A DNA stretch of 64,000 bases from Streptomyces violaceoruber (GTDB lineage: Bacteria > Actinomycetota > Actinomycetes > Streptomycetales > Streptomycetaceae): the NCBI RefSeq assembly GCF_033406955.1, contig NZ_CP137734.1:3224001-3288000 (forward strand). Reading direction: 5' to 3'. This document shows positions 33,150 through 42,145 of the stretch, piece by piece; within the stretch, counting starts at the first letter, position 1, and each line of letters starts with the position of its first letter. Made by a program: the position numbers and the translations under genes. The notes beneath the pieces were generated by a model. The model made no database searches. It had not been told where the DNA came from and was given only the letters and a program-made list of their open reading frames with translations.

Positions 33150-34775
33150 TCAGTCGAGCCGGTTCGCCAGCGCCGCGAAGTCCGCCCAGGACAGCTCGGG
33201 TTTGCCGGGGTCCCACAGCTTCTGGACCGTCGCGGCCAGCGGCAGCCTGATGCCCTCGGCGACCTGGGCCTGGGTCTGGGCGTTCGGGAAGTCGCCCCAG
33301 ACGGCGAAGCTGCCGCCGAGTATCTGGTCGTCGTACTTGGCGTCGACGGCCGTGGTGCCGCGCAGGACGCGCGGGGTCCACTGCTCGTAGATGCGCTCGC
33401 CGGTCGGATAGACGAAGGTCTGCGGCTGGCCGAGCACGTAGTAGAGGAACTCGTCGTTGTAGTTGAGGACCTGGCGGCCCTCGCCCAGGTACTCGGCCGG
33501 CGGGCGGGCGCCGATCTCCTTGCCGGTCCAGTAGGCGACCTTGATGTCCTTGAGCGGCTCGACGGACGTGTCCTTGAAGAAGCCGTCGTTCCAGGCGCGC
33601 GGGGTGCGGTCGTGGGCCATGACCGTCTTGGCGCGGCCGTTGAGCCAGCCGGTGGTGAGGTCGGCGACGGTGCCGCCGGAGCCGTAGGCCTTGCGGGCCG
33701 CGGCGGCCAGCGTCGGGTAGGACGCCTCCGGGTTCGGCACCACGAGCGCCTGGTACTCGTCGGCGCCCAGGTGGAACTGGGAGCCGGGGAAGAGGTCGGC
33801 GTACTCGTTCAGCAGGTCGTCGACGATCTTCGCGGCCTCCGGCTTGGAGATGTCGATGGCGCCGCGGGTGGCCGTGCCCTGCGCGTTGCGCAGCTGGAGG
33901 TCGGGGTGGGCGGCGATCACGGCGCCGAGGTGGCCCGGCGAGTCGATCTCGGGGACGACGGTGATGTGGCGCGAGGCGGCGAGATCGATGATCTCCTTCG
34001 TCTCGGCCTTGGTCAGGTGCTCGTCCGAGACGATCTCGGGGTGCGAGTCGGACTCGATGCGGAAGGCCTGGTCGTCGGAGAAGTGCAGGCCCAGCTCGTT
34101 GAACTTGAGGTCGCCCAGCTCGCGTATCCGGTCCTTGATCCAGTCGGCGCTGTAGTGCTTGCGGGCGATGTCGAGCGAGAAGCCGCGCTTCGGTTTGGCG
34201 GGCTCGTCCTTCACGACGCCCTCCGGCGCGGTGCCGCCGCCGTCCACCGCCTGTTTCAGGGTGCGGGTGCCGTAGTAGACGCCGGCCTCGGCGGGCCCGG
34301 TGACGGTGACCCGGCCGTCCCGCACGGTCATGGTGTACGACTCCGGGTTCGCGCCCTTGGCGGCCTTCACGTCGAGCAGCAGGTCCCCGGCGCGCTCGTC
34401 GTCCTTCTCCCCCGCGTACGTCATCCCCAGGTCCCCGGCGATCTGCTTGCCCTCGTCGGCGAGTCCGGAGTCGGCCACGACGACCCGGTTCCCCTTCTCG
34501 GGCTGCCAGCCGGGGCCGCGCGCGGCGGTGTGCTCACGCACGGCGGGGATGGTGCGCGGCTCCTTGGACAGCGGGTAGGACCGGCTGGGGCTGGGGGCGG
34601 CCGCCTCGCCGGTGGAGGACCGGGCCGCCGAGCCCTCCCGGTCGCCGTCACCGCCGCCGTCGCCGTCGGTGGCCCACAGGCCGGCTCCCACGCCGAGGGC
34701 GGCGACCACCGCGCCGGCGATCACGGCCCGCTGCCTCACCTTGTGCGCCGGTATCCGGCCTCCGTGCTGGCTCAC
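33150..34775 (-). CDS. GH20 beta-N-acetylhexosaminidase, exported or membrane anchored
   Basis: 541-residue glycoside hydrolase that releases terminal GlcNAc/GalNAc, for example from chitin oligosaccharides or peptidoglycan fragments. The N-terminus has an uncleaved-looking signal anchor (AVIAGAVVAALGVGAGLWA, about 17-36) followed by an acidic linker. A GH20b domain (about 65-180) and the catalytic barrel (about 185-520) follow, with the general acid pair in QFHLGADEYQ near 340 and KRGFSLDIARKHY near 195. GTG start at 34775. Monocistronic by position. Confidence 0.9.
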   Translation of the reverse strand: MSQHGGRIPAHKVRQRAVIAGAVVAALGVGAGLWATDGDGGGDGDREGSAARSSTGEAAAPSPSRSYPLSKEPRTIPAVREHTAARGPGWQPEKGNRVVVADSGLADEGKQIAGDLGMTYAGEKDDERAGDLLLDVKAAKGANPESYTMTVRDGRVTVTGPAEAGVYYGTRTLKQAVDGGGTAPEGVVKDEPAKPKRGFSLDIARKHYSADWIKDRIRELGDLKFNELGLHFSDDQAFRIESDSHPEIVSDEHLTKAETKEIIDLAASRHITVVPEIDSPGHLGAVIAAHPDLQLRNAQGTATRGAIDISKPEAAKIVDDLLNEYADLFPGSQFHLGADEYQALVVPNPEASYPTLAAAARKAYGSGGTVADLTTGWLNGRAKTVMAHDRTPRAWNDGFFKDTSVEPLKDIKVAYWTGKEIGARPPAEYLGEGRQVLNYNDEFLYYVLGQPQTFVYPTGERIYEQWTPRVLRGTTAVDAKYDDQILGGSFAVWGDFPNAQTQAQVAEGIRLPLAATVQKLWDPGKPELSWADFAALANRLD

Positions 34776-34987
34776 GGCACCAACCTAAGGTCGCCGTTGC
34801 CGTCATGCGTCCACCACATGTTCTGAAACTCTCCCGTTCGGGTGAAATTCGGGCATCGGACGGACACGCGTTGCCGTCACTCGATAACGTGACGCCACAC
34901 CTTTCGCACAATCCCCTGCCGACACACACGGGAAGCCCACGAGGACCCACGCTGCCTGCGCACCGTCTCCCAGACCTCCCACGCCGA

Positions 34988-35557
34988 GTGGCCATACCGG
35001 TACCGGTGCAAACACGCGCCACACCGGCACCTGCCGCCCCGCTGGAGCGCTTCAACGCGGCCCCCGCCGAGGAGGCCGCCGGGACCCTCCTCGCCTGCCT
35101 GCACAGCCGCGCCTGGGCCGATCGCCTCGTCGCGCACCGCCCGTACCCGGACCTCCCCGCCCTCCTGGCGGCAGCGGACGAGGCGGCCTACGACCTCTCC
35201 TCGGACGACCTGAGCGAGGCCTTGGCCGCGGAAACGCTGCCCGCGCTGCCGGAGGACACGTACGCGGCCGCCCACACGGCACTCAGCGCGGCCCACGCGG
35301 CCTACGAGTCCCGCTTCGGACACGTGTTCGTCATCAGCCTGGACGGTTTGAGCCCGGAAGAGACCCTGAACCACGTATTGGCAGCCATCCGGTCACGCTT
35401 GGCCAACGATCCGGACGAGGAACGGCTGGTCGCATCCGAGGAACTGCGCCGCTTGGCAGGGGGGCGAGTACGCCGACTTCTAGGGGCGCGGGGAACTGCG
35501 CGACCAGCCACCGACGACCCGCACCCGGCAAACCACACCAAACCCCCACCCCCGTAG
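34988..35557 (+). CDS. OHCU-decarboxylase-like protein with repeat-derived C-terminus
   Basis: About 189 residues resembling 2-oxo-4-hydroxy-4-carboxy-5-ureidoimidazoline decarboxylase (urate breakdown): FNAAPAEEAAGTLLACLHSRAWADRL, AYESRFGHVFVISLDG, SRLANDPDEERLVASEELRR and RVRRLL follow the family pattern. The family block HPRIG is replaced by HRPYPDLP, so activity is uncertain. The start is unclear: GTG 34988 or GTG 35006 are in frame, and the upstream extension to ATG 34805 looks non-coding. After RVRRLL the frame continues into a dispersed Streptomyces repeat and adds about 25 Pro/Ala-rich residues. Confidence 0.65.
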   Translation: MAIPVPVQTRATPAPAAPLERFNAAPAEEAAGTLLACLHSRAWADRLVAHRPYPDLPALLAAADEAAYDLSSDDLSEALAAETLPALPEDTYAAAHTALSAAHAAYESRFGHVFVISLDGLSPEETLNHVLAAIRSRLANDPDEERLVASEELRRLAGGRVRRLLGARGTARPATDDPHPANHTKPPPP

Positions 35558-35560
35558 CCG
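35481..35560. repeat. dispersed Streptomyces repeat GGGGCGCGGGGAACTGCGCG
   Basis: Starts with TAGGGGCGCGGGGAACTGCG then CGACCAGCCACC and a C/A-rich arm. I recognise this as an element found in many copies in Streptomyces intergenic regions. Here it lies at the 3' end of the OHCU-like gene, supplies its last codons and stop, and separates it from the sdh promoter region. Confidence 0.7.
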
Positions 35561-35738
35561 CCCCCGCGGCAACCCCACTGCTCCTTTGAGTGCAACTTTG
35601 ATCACACAACCAGGCCCCCCGTAAGCGCCGCAGGCAACCGTCGCTACCATGCTGGGGGCCGGTGGACCGTACCCGGCCGGGCCCGACCGACAAGGAAAGC
35701 CGGCGCGGCCCCAATCCCCGCTCCCGGAGGAAATTTCC

Positions 35739-36119
35739 GTGCCGGCTGGAACGCTGTACCGCGGCCGGGAAGGAATGTGGTCCTGGGTGGCTCATCGAGT
35801 CACCGGCGTCCTCATCTTCTTCTTCCTGTTCGTTCACGTGCTGGACACCGCTCTCGTGCGGGTGTCCCCCGAGGCCTACGACACCGTCGTGGCCACGTAC
35901 AAGACGCCGATCGTCGCGCTGCTGGAGTACGGCCTCGTCGCCGCCATCCTCTTCCACGCGCTCAACGGCCTGCGTGTCATCGCCGTCGACTTCTGGGTCA
36001 AGGGCGCCCGCTACCAGAAGCAGATGCTCTGGACCGTCGTCGCCCTGTGGGTCGTGCTGATGCTCGGGGCGATCTACCCCGTCCTCGGCCACGCCGCTCG
36101 TGAACTGTTCGGGAGCTGA
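35739..36119 (+). CDS. sdhC: succinate dehydrogenase cytochrome b556 subunit
   Basis: 126-residue membrane subunit that anchors succinate dehydrogenase and helps bind heme and quinone. Three membrane helices; the first begins MWSWVAHRVTGVLIFFFLF with a conserved RVTG motif and the second contains FHALNGLRVIAVDF. GTG 35739 is set by a strong GGAGGAAA 6 bases upstream; the frame stays open to 35649 without support. First gene of sdhCDAB, followed after 5 bases by sdhD. A TACCAT at 35645 could be the -10. Confidence 0.94.
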   Translation: MPAGTLYRGREGMWSWVAHRVTGVLIFFFLFVHVLDTALVRVSPEAYDTVVATYKTPIVALLEYGLVAAILFHALNGLRVIAVDFWVKGARYQKQMLWTVVALWVVLMLGAIYPVLGHAARELFGS

Positions 36120-36124
36120 CGCCA

Positions 36125-36607
36125 ATGTCCACGACTGAATCCCCCGCTTCCGGGATCGGCCCCATCGAGGGCGCCTCCCTCTACTCGGCCGACAACCCGG
36201 CGCCGCTCATCGAGGCGCCCCGCGCCCGCACGAAGAAGTCCCCGAAGTCCACCCGGGGCAACTTCGAGATGGCCGCCTGGCTGTTCATGCGCCTGTCCGG
36301 CGTCGTGCTGGTCGTGCTCGTCCTCGGCCACCTGCTCATCCAGCTGGTGCTGGACGGCGGTGTCTCCAAGATCGGCTTCGCCTTCGTGGCGGGCCGCTGG
36401 GCCTCGCCGTTCTGGCAGGTCTGGGACCTCCTGATGCTCTGGCTCGCGATGCTGCACGGCGCGAACGGCCTGCGCACGGTCATCAACGACTACGCGGAGC
36501 GCCCCAACACCCGGCTGTGGCTCAAGGGCCTGCTCTACACCGCCACGGTGTTCACCATCCTGCTGGGCACGCTGGTGATCTTCACCTTCGACCCGAACAT
36601 CCGCTAG
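36125..36607 (+). CDS. sdhD: succinate dehydrogenase membrane anchor subunit
   Basis: 160-residue membrane subunit of complex II. A polar N-terminal arm of about 50 residues ends in [17 protein letters not shown]. Three helices then follow, with [20 protein letters not shown] and [17 protein letters not shown], whose His residues are candidates for heme ligation. It lies between sdhC and sdhA with short spacers. Confidence 0.93.
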   Translation: MSTTESPASGIGPIEGASLYSADNPAPLIEAPRARTKKSPKSTRGNFEMAAWLFMRLSGVVLVVLVLGHLLIQLVLDGGVSKIGFAFVAGRWASPFWQVWDLLMLWLAMLHGANGLRTVINDYAERPNTRLWLKGLLYTATVFTILLGTLVIFTFDPNIR

Positions 36608-36626
36608 GCACGGGGCTGCGAAAATC

Positions 36627-38381
36627 ATGAAGGTACACAAGTACGACACCGTCATCGTCGGCGCCGGTGGCGCCGGCATGCGCGCGGCCATCGAGTCGAC
36701 CAAGCGCAGCCGCACCGCCGTGCTGACGAAGCTCTACCCGACCCGGTCCCACACGGGCGCCGCGCAGGGCGGCATGGCCGCCGCGCTGGCCAACGTGGAG
36801 GAGGACAACTGGGAGTGGCACACCTTCGACACGGTCAAGGGCGGTGACTACCTGGTCGACCAGGACGCCGCCGAGATCCTGGCGAAGGAGGCCATCGACT
36901 CGGTCCTCGACCTGGAGAAGATGGGCCTGCCGTTCAACCGGACGCCCGACGGGACGATCGACCAGCGCCGCTTCGGCGGTCACAGCCGCAACCACGGCGA
37001 GGCCCCGGTCCGCCGCTCCTGCTACGCGGCCGACCGCACCGGTCACATGATCCTCCAGACGCTCTATCAGAACTGTGTCAAGGAGGGCGTGGAGTTCTTC
37101 AACGAGTTCTACGTTCTGGACCAGCTGATCACCGAGGTCGACGGCGTCAAGAAGTCGGCCGGCGTGGTGGCCTACGAGCTGGCGACCGGCGAGATCCACG
37201 TCTTCCAGGCGAAGTCCGTGATCTACGCCTCCGGCGGCACCGGCAAGTTCTTCAAGGTGACCTCCAACGCGCACACGCTCACCGGTGACGGCCAGGCGGC
37301 CGTGTACCGGCGCGGGCTGCCGCTGGAGGACATGGAGTTCTTCCAGTTCCACCCGACCGGCATCTGGCGCATGGGCATCCTGCTGACGGAGGGCGCCCGC
37401 GGTGAGGGCGGCATCCTCCGCAACAAGGACGGCGAGCGCTTCATGGAGAAGTACGCGCCGGTCATGAAGGACCTCGCGTCCCGCGACGTCGTCTCGCGCT
37501 CCATCTACACGGAGATCCGCGAGGGCCGCGGCTGCGGTCCCGAGGGCGACCACGTCTACCTGGACCTCACCCACCTCCCGCCGGAGCAGCTGGACGCCAA
37601 GCTGCCCGACATCACGGAGTTCGCGCGCACCTACCTCGGCATCGAGCCCTACACGGACCCGATCCCGATCCAGCCGACCGCGCACTACGCCATGGGCGGC
37701 ATCCCGACCAACGTCGAGGGTGAGGTCCTCGCGGACAACACCACCGTCGTACCGGGCCTGTACGCGGCCGGCGAGGTCGCCTGCGTGTCGGTGCACGGCG
37801 CCAACCGCCTGGGCACCAACTCGCTGCTCGACATCAACGTCTTCGGCCGCCGCGCGGGCATCGCCGCCGCGGAGTACGCCCAGAAGGCGGACTTCGTCGA
37901 GCTGCCCGAGGACCCGGAGACCCTGGTCGTCGAGCAGATCGAGCGACTGCGCTCGTCCACCGGCACCGAGCGGGTGGCGACGATCCGCCGCGAGCTCCAG
38001 GAGTGCATGGACGCCAACGTCATGGTGTTCCGCACCGAGCAGACGATCAAGACGGCCGTCGAGAAGATCGCCGAACTGCGCGCCCGCTACAAGAACGTGT
38101 CGATCCAGGACAAGGGCCGGCGTTTCAACACCGACCTGCTGGAGGCCGTCGAGCTGGGCAACCTGCTCGACCTGGCCGAGGTGATGGCGGTCTCCGCCCT
38201 CGCCCGCAAGGAGTCGCGCGGCGGTCACTACCGCGAGGACTTCCCCAACCGCGACGACGTCAACTTCATGCGCCACACCATGGCGTACCGCGAGGTGGGC
38301 GACGACGGCGCCGAGTCCATCCGGCTCGACTACAAGCCGGTCGTCCAGACCCGCTACCAGCCGATGGAGCGTAAGTACTGA
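36627..38381 (+). CDS. sdhA: succinate dehydrogenase flavoprotein subunit
   Basis: 584-residue catalytic subunit oxidising succinate to fumarate at the cytoplasmic face. FAD-binding [13 protein letters not shown] near residue 12-25, the covalent-FAD His in [15 protein letters not shown] near 42, active-site blocks [19 protein letters not shown] near 113 and [21 protein letters not shown] near 235-255, and [13 protein letters not shown] near 352. The stop overlaps the sdhB start (TGATG). Length is standard. Confidence 0.97.
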   Translation: MKVHKYDTVIVGAGGAGMRAAIESTKRSRTAVLTKLYPTRSHTGAAQGGMAAALANVEEDNWEWHTFDTVKGGDYLVDQDAAEILAKEAIDSVLDLEKMGLPFNRTPDGTIDQRRFGGHSRNHGEAPVRRSCYAADRTGHMILQTLYQNCVKEGVEFFNEFYVLDQLITEVDGVKKSAGVVAYELATGEIHVFQAKSVIYASGGTGKFFKVTSNAHTLTGDGQAAVYRRGLPLEDMEFFQFHPTGIWRMGILLTEGARGEGGILRNKDGERFMEKYAPVMKDLASRDVVSRSIYTEIREGRGCGPEGDHVYLDLTHLPPEQLDAKLPDITEFARTYLGIEPYTDPIPIQPTAHYAMGGIPTNVEGEVLADNTTVVPGLYAAGEVACVSVHGANRLGTNSLLDINVFGRRAGIAAAEYAQKADFVELPEDPETLVVEQIERLRSSTGTERVATIRRELQECMDANVMVFRTEQTIKTAVEKIAELRARYKNVSIQDKGRRFNTDLLEAVELGNLLDLAEVMAVSALARKESRGGHYREDFPNRDDVNFMRHTMAYREVGDDGAESIRLDYKPVVQTRYQPMERKY

Positions 38382-39154
38382 TGGCTACCCCTGTCATGGA
38401 GAAGAGCGACCAGGCCCCCGAGCCGGGCTTCGCCGACTCCCCCTACATCACGGTCACCTTCCGCGTCCGGCGGTTCAACCCGGAGGTTGCGGCCGAGGCG
38501 ACCTGGGAAGACTTCCAGCTGGAGATCGACCCGAAGGAGCGCGTCCTCGACGCGCTGCACAAGATCAAGTGGGAGCTGGACGGAAGCCTGACCTTCCGCC
38601 GTTCCTGCGCGCACGGCATCTGCGGCTCGGACGCCATGCGGATCAACGGCAAGAACCGCCTGGCCTGCAAGACGCTGATCAAGGACCTCAGCCCCGAGAA
38701 GCCGATCACGGTCGAGCCCATCAAGGGCCTGACGGTCCTCAAGGACCTGGTCGTCGACATGGAGCCGTTCTTCCAGGCGTACCGGGACGTGATGCCCTTC
38801 CTGATCACGAAGGACACCAACGAGCCGACGCGTGAGCGCCTCCAGACCGCCGAGGACCGCGAGCGCTTCGACGACACGACCAAGTGCATCCTGTGCGCCG
38901 CGTGCACGTCCTCGTGCCCGGTGTTCTGGAACGACGGCCAGTACTTCGGCCCGGCCGCGATCGTCAACGCCCACCGCTTCATCTTCGACTCGCGCGACGA
39001 GGCCGGCGAGCAGCGGCTGGAGATCCTGAACGACCGCGACGGCGTGTGGCGCTGCCGTACGACCTTCAACTGCACGGACGCCTGCCCGCGCGGCATCGAG
39101 GTCACCAAGGCCATCGCGGAGGTGAAGCGAGCGCTGATCACGCGCCGCTTCTGA
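38381..39154 (+). CDS. sdhB: succinate dehydrogenase iron-sulfur subunit
   Basis: 257-residue electron-transfer subunit. The N-terminal ferredoxin domain carries the [2Fe-2S] ligands in RRSCAHGICGSDAMRING and RLACKT. The C-terminal domain has CILCAACTSSCPVF for [4Fe-4S] and CTDACPRGIEVTK completing the [3Fe-4S]/[4Fe-4S] set. The ATG shares a base with the sdhA stop. Last gene of the operon; a hairpin follows 31 bases later. Confidence 0.97.
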   Translation: MATPVMEKSDQAPEPGFADSPYITVTFRVRRFNPEVAAEATWEDFQLEIDPKERVLDALHKIKWELDGSLTFRRSCAHGICGSDAMRINGKNRLACKTLIKDLSPEKPITVEPIKGLTVLKDLVVDMEPFFQAYRDVMPFLITKDTNEPTRERLQTAEDRERFDDTTKCILCAACTSSCPVFWNDGQYFGPAAIVNAHRFIFDSRDEAGEQRLEILNDRDGVWRCRTTFNCTDACPRGIEVTKAIAEVKRALITRRF

Positions 39155-39184
39155 CACCGTCGGTGTACGCCGGTCGACGGCCGT

Positions 39185-39217
39185 GAGGGCCCCGTTTCCC
39201 CTGGAAGCGGGGCCCTC
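39185..39217 (+). terminator. hairpin terminator after sdhB
   Basis: GAGGGCCCCGTTTCC pairs with GGAAGCGGGGCCCTC (one G-U) across a 3-base loop, 31 bases past the sdhB stop. Confidence 0.8.
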
Positions 39218-39319
39218 CGGCATATGCCACACCATCGGGTGAACCCGTCGGCATCGGGCCGTACGGCTACCCTCCGTCCTACGATGATGGCCTCGACACC
39301 AGCCCCTAGGAGGCACGCG

Positions 39320-39940
39320 ATGTCCGCAGCATCCGTCGAGCTGCCCCACGGCGACCTTCCGCTGATCGCGGAGGCGAACCGCATCATGGAGCGCAATCCG
39401 GGCTACCGCGTCGAGATCATCGGAGGCCAGCTCGTCGTGACCCCGCCACCGGACGGCCCGCACGCCGTAGTCCTGACCGACCTCATCCTGCCCTTCGCGG
39501 CCGCCGGCCTCCACGGCTCGGAATCGAAGGTGGTCCAGGGCATCGGCCTCTGGCTTCCCATGGACGCCGAGGACTACGCGATCCCCGACCTGGCGGTCGT
39601 GGACGCCGACGTCGACGACCACCTAGTCGAGAACAACTGCTACGACCCGGTCTGCTTCCGCCTCGTCCTGGAGGTCACCTCCAGCAACTGGAGGAACGAC
39701 CTCAAGGCCAAGGTCACCGCCTACGCCGCCGCCATGGTCCCCGTCTACGTGATCGTCGACCGCAAGCACCAGCGCCTCCACGTCCTGACCGACCCGGACT
39801 GCGCCGACTACTCCACCCACCGCGTCCACTCCCCCGGTGAGACCGTCACCCTGCCCGACTCCCTCGGGGCCGAGGTCACCCTGGACGTCGGCGAGATCCT
39901 TGCCGCCGGACGGCCGAAGAGCGCGCCCGGCGAGGGCTGA
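39320..39940 (+). CDS. Uma2-family (DUF820) restriction-endonuclease-fold protein
   Basis: 206-residue protein of the Uma2/DUF820 family, common in Streptomyces and cyanobacteria, with a PD-(D/E)xK nuclease-like fold. The pattern is visible as YRVEIIGGQLVV, IPDLAVVD, LVLEVTSSNWRNDLKAKVTAYA (E-x-T-S and the following K) and VYVIVDRKHQRLHVL. ATG 39320 is preceded by a perfect AGGAGG. A TACGAT -10-like element lies near 39279. The biological role is unknown; these genes are often multicopy and unlinked to methylases. Confidence 0.88.
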   Translation: MSAASVELPHGDLPLIAEANRIMERNPGYRVEIIGGQLVVTPPPDGPHAVVLTDLILPFAAAGLHGSESKVVQGIGLWLPMDAEDYAIPDLAVVDADVDDHLVENNCYDPVCFRLVLEVTSSNWRNDLKAKVTAYAAAMVPVYVIVDRKHQRLHVLTDPDCADYSTHRVHSPGETVTLPDSLGAEVTLDVGEILAAGRPKSAPGEG

Positions 39941-39981
39941 CAATCAGCCGTTCCGGGCGACGATCGTCCTAGCCTGACGCC

Positions 39982-40392
39982 ATGTCAGATGACGAGTCGT
40001 ACGAACTGCTCGGGTTCGACAACGTACTGCTGCCCGTCGGGGACCTCGCCGAGGCCGTCGGGTTCTACGAGCGAGCCGGTTTCCCGGTCGCCTACCGGCT
40101 CGACGAGGCCGGGATCGCGCTGCTGAAGGTGGGCGTCGAGACGCCGGGGCTGCTGCTGCGGGCGGAGGAGGAGTTCGGGCGGCAGCCGCCGATGTGGCCC
40201 TCCGCGCGGGTGTGGCTGGAGGTCACCGACGCCCGCGCGGCCGCCCGGGAGCTGCGCGAGGCGGGGGTGCCGCCGCTCGACGAGCCGTTTCCCGTGGCCA
40301 CCGGCTGGACGGTCGAGTTCGCCGACCCGTGGGGCAACGTCATCGGCCTCACGGACTACTCCAAGCGCCCGGAGCTGGGCCGCCGCCCCTGA
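39982..40392 (+). CDS. VOC (glyoxalase/bleomycin resistance) family protein
   Basis: 136-residue single VOC module with the beta-alpha-beta-beta-beta repeat: GFDNVLLPVGDLAEAVGFYERAG, then VWLEVTDARAAARELREAGV, and TVEFADPWGNVIGLTDYSKRP. Probably a metal-dependent or scaffold protein for a small metabolite; the substrate is unknown. A TAGCCT six bases before the ATG and the lack of a Shine-Dalgarno suggest a leaderless transcript. Confidence 0.87.
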   Translation: MSDDESYELLGFDNVLLPVGDLAEAVGFYERAGFPVAYRLDEAGIALLKVGVETPGLLLRAEEEFGRQPPMWPSARVWLEVTDARAAARELREAGVPPLDEPFPVATGWTVEFADPWGNVIGLTDYSKRPELGRRP

Positions 40393-40405
40393 GCGGAACT
40401 CTCGC

Positions 40406-40464
40406 TTGAACGTGTTCAAAAACAGGTCTACAGTCAGTCCTGTCAGCGTTTTGAACGCGTTCAA
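40406..40464. promoter_or_regulatory. promoter with two TTGAACGYGTTCAA operators
   Basis: TTGAACGTGTTCAA (40406-40419) and the perfect palindrome TTGAACGCGTTCAA (40451-40464) are 45 bases apart. TTGAAC (40406) and TACAGT (40429) form a -35/-10 pair with a 17-base spacer, so operator 1 covers the -35 and operator 2 lies just after the start of transcription. The TetR gene at the end of this operon is the likely ligand. Confidence 0.75.
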
Positions 40465-40477
40465 GAAGGGGTGGGGC

Positions 40478-40885
40478 ATGGACCGCACCGTCATCGCCTA
40501 CGTCATCTACCTGGCCGTCAGCATCGGTCTGACCGTCTGGGTGGCCCGCACGCTCAGCCGCAACGGACGGGTCTTCCTCTCCGACGTCCTGCACGGCAAC
40601 GAGAAGCTCGCGGACGCCGTCAACCACCTCCTCGTGGTCGGCTTCTACCTCGTCAACCTCGGCTTCGTCGCCCTCTACCTGAGCGACGACGAGACCATCA
40701 CCAACGCCCGGGGCATCTTCGAGGCGCTGTCGACCAAGCTCGGCGTGGTGCTGCTGGTGCTCGGCGTGATGCACCTGGGCAACGTGTACGTGCTCAACAA
40801 GATCCGGCGGCGCGGCCTGATGGAGCGCGAGCAGGTGCCCCCGGTCCCGCCGCAGGGCTGGGTGGCCCCGACGGCCGGGGCCTGA
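40478..40885 (+). CDS. small membrane protein of TetR-controlled operon
   Basis: 135 residues with three predicted membrane helices (about 6-24, 47-67 and 86-106). The first is TVIAYVIYLAVSIGLTVWVA, the others lie around VVGFYLVNLGFVALYL and LGVVLLVLGVMHLGNVYVL. No known catalytic motif. The start is ATG 40478, with AAGGGGTGGGG upstream. It is followed after 4 bases by a DCC-type protein and then a TetR gene, with twin operators in front. A stress- or ligand-induced membrane role is possible. Confidence 0.8.
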   Translation: MDRTVIAYVIYLAVSIGLTVWVARTLSRNGRVFLSDVLHGNEKLADAVNHLLVVGFYLVNLGFVALYLSDDETITNARGIFEALSTKLGVVLLVLGVMHLGNVYVLNKIRRRGLMEREQVPPVPPQGWVAPTAGA

Positions 40886-40889
40886 GCCG

Positions 40890-41378
40890 ATGGCTCCCGC
40901 TCCCGGGCCGACGGCCGGCGCCCCCGTGCGCCGGCTCACCGTCCTCTACGACGCCGAGTGTTCCCTGTGCACCCACGTACGGGACTGGCTGCTGCGCCAG
41001 CCCCGGCTGGTGCCGCTCGAACTGGTCCCGGCCGCCTCGGAGGAGGCGCGCAGGCGCTTTCCCGGGCTCGACCACGGGGCCACCCTCGACGAGGTCACCG
41101 CCGTGGGCGACGCCGGGCAGGTCTACCGGGGCGCCGCCGCCTGGGTGGTCGTCCTGTGGGCGCTGCGCGGGTACCGCAGGCTCGCCCACCGGCTCAGCAC
41201 GCCCAAGGGCGCCCTGCTGGCCCGCGGGGCCGTCCTGGCCGCCGCCAAGTGGCGCGCCGGACAGCGGTCCGCGGGAGGCTACGCCTACCGCCGCGCGGAC
41301 GGCTGGGTGTACGAGCCGCGCCTCGGATGGATCTACGCCGGGCCGGGCTGTGACGACGGCACCTGCGCCACTGGATAG
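40890..41378 (+). CDS. DCC-family (DUF393) thiol-disulfide oxidoreductase-like protein
   Basis: 162-residue DUF393 protein named for its DxxCxxC motif, seen here as YDAECSLCTHVRDWLL (about residues 20-35). The family has a thioredoxin-like pattern, but its reaction is not established. The middle part (AAAWVVVLWALRGYRRLAHRL) is hydrophobic and the C-terminus has further Cys residues (GPGCDDGTCATG). It sits in the middle of the TetR-controlled operon. Confidence 0.87.
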   Translation: MAPAPGPTAGAPVRRLTVLYDAECSLCTHVRDWLLRQPRLVPLELVPAASEEARRRFPGLDHGATLDEVTAVGDAGQVYRGAAAWVVVLWALRGYRRLAHRLSTPKGALLARGAVLAAAKWRAGQRSAGGYAYRRADGWVYEPRLGWIYAGPGCDDGTCATG

Positions 41379-41389
41379 GCTCTGGACCC

Positions 41390-42145
41390 GTGCCTGCGAC
41401 CAACGACGGCCCCGACGACGGCGCCCACCTCAGCAAGTCCGAGCAGACCCGCGCGCTGATCCTGGAGACGGCCATGCGGCTGTTCCAGGAACGCGGTTAC
41501 GACCGGACCACGATGCGGGCCATCGCCCAGGAGGCCGGGGTCTCCGTCGGCAACGCGTACTACTACTTCGCCGGCAAGGAACACCTGATCCAGGGCTTCT
41601 ACGACCGGATCGCCGCCGAGCACCGGGCGGCGGTCCGCGAGGTGCTGGCCAGGGAGACCGACCTGGAGGCGCGGCTGGCGGGCGTGCTGAAGGTCTGGCT
41701 GGACATCGCCACGCCGTACCACGAGTTCGCGGTGCAGTTCTTCAAGAACGCCGCCGACCCGGACAGCCCGCTCAGCCCCTTCTCCCCGGAGTCGGAGCAC
41801 GCGCGCGTGGAGGCCATCGGCATCCACCGCGCGGTGCTCGCCGGGGCGAAGACCAAGGTGCCCGAGGAGCTGCGGGACATCCTGCCGGAGCTGATGTGGC
41901 TCTCCCAGATGGGCCTCGTCCTGTACTGGATCTTCGACCGCACCGAGGGCCGCGAGCGCAGCTACCGCCTCGCCGAGCGCGGCGCCCGGCTCACCGCGCG
42001 GGGCGTCGTGCTGGCCCGCTTCCGGGTGCTGCGCCCGCTGGTGCGCGAGGTGCACGAGCTGTTCACGGACTTCCTGCCGGGGATGACGAAGGTGATGCCG
42101 GACCCGGCGAAGAAGCCGACGCGGGATGCCGGTCCTCAGGCCTGA
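41390..42145 (+). CDS. TetR-family regulator, likely autorepressor of the operon
   Basis: 251 residues. Helix-turn-helix in residues about 18-65 with RALILETAMRLFQERGYDRT and AGVSVGNAYYYFAGKEHLI. The C-terminal domain is long and helical. It is the third gene of an operon whose promoter carries two TTGAAC palindromes, so autoregulation is expected. A TAGGCT eight bases before the GTG could give a second, leaderless promoter. The last 10 bases overlap the convergent phosphoesterase gene. Confidence 0.9.
   Translation: MPATNDGPDDGAHLSKSEQTRALILETAMRLFQERGYDRTTMRAIAQEAGVSVGNAYYYFAGKEHLIQGFYDRIAAEHRAAVREVLARETDLEARLAGVLKVWLDIATPYHEFAVQFFKNAADPDSPLSPFSPESEHARVEAIGIHRAVLAGAKTKVPEELRDILPELMWLSQMGLVLYWIFDRTEGRERSYRLAERGARLTARGVVLARFRVLRPLVREVHELFTDFLPGMTKVMPDPAKKPTRDAGPQA

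Noticed and set aside
35590..35660. CRP- or Rex-type operator upstream of sdhC
   Set aside because: TTGATCACACAA only loosely resembles such half-sites and no symmetric partner is found.
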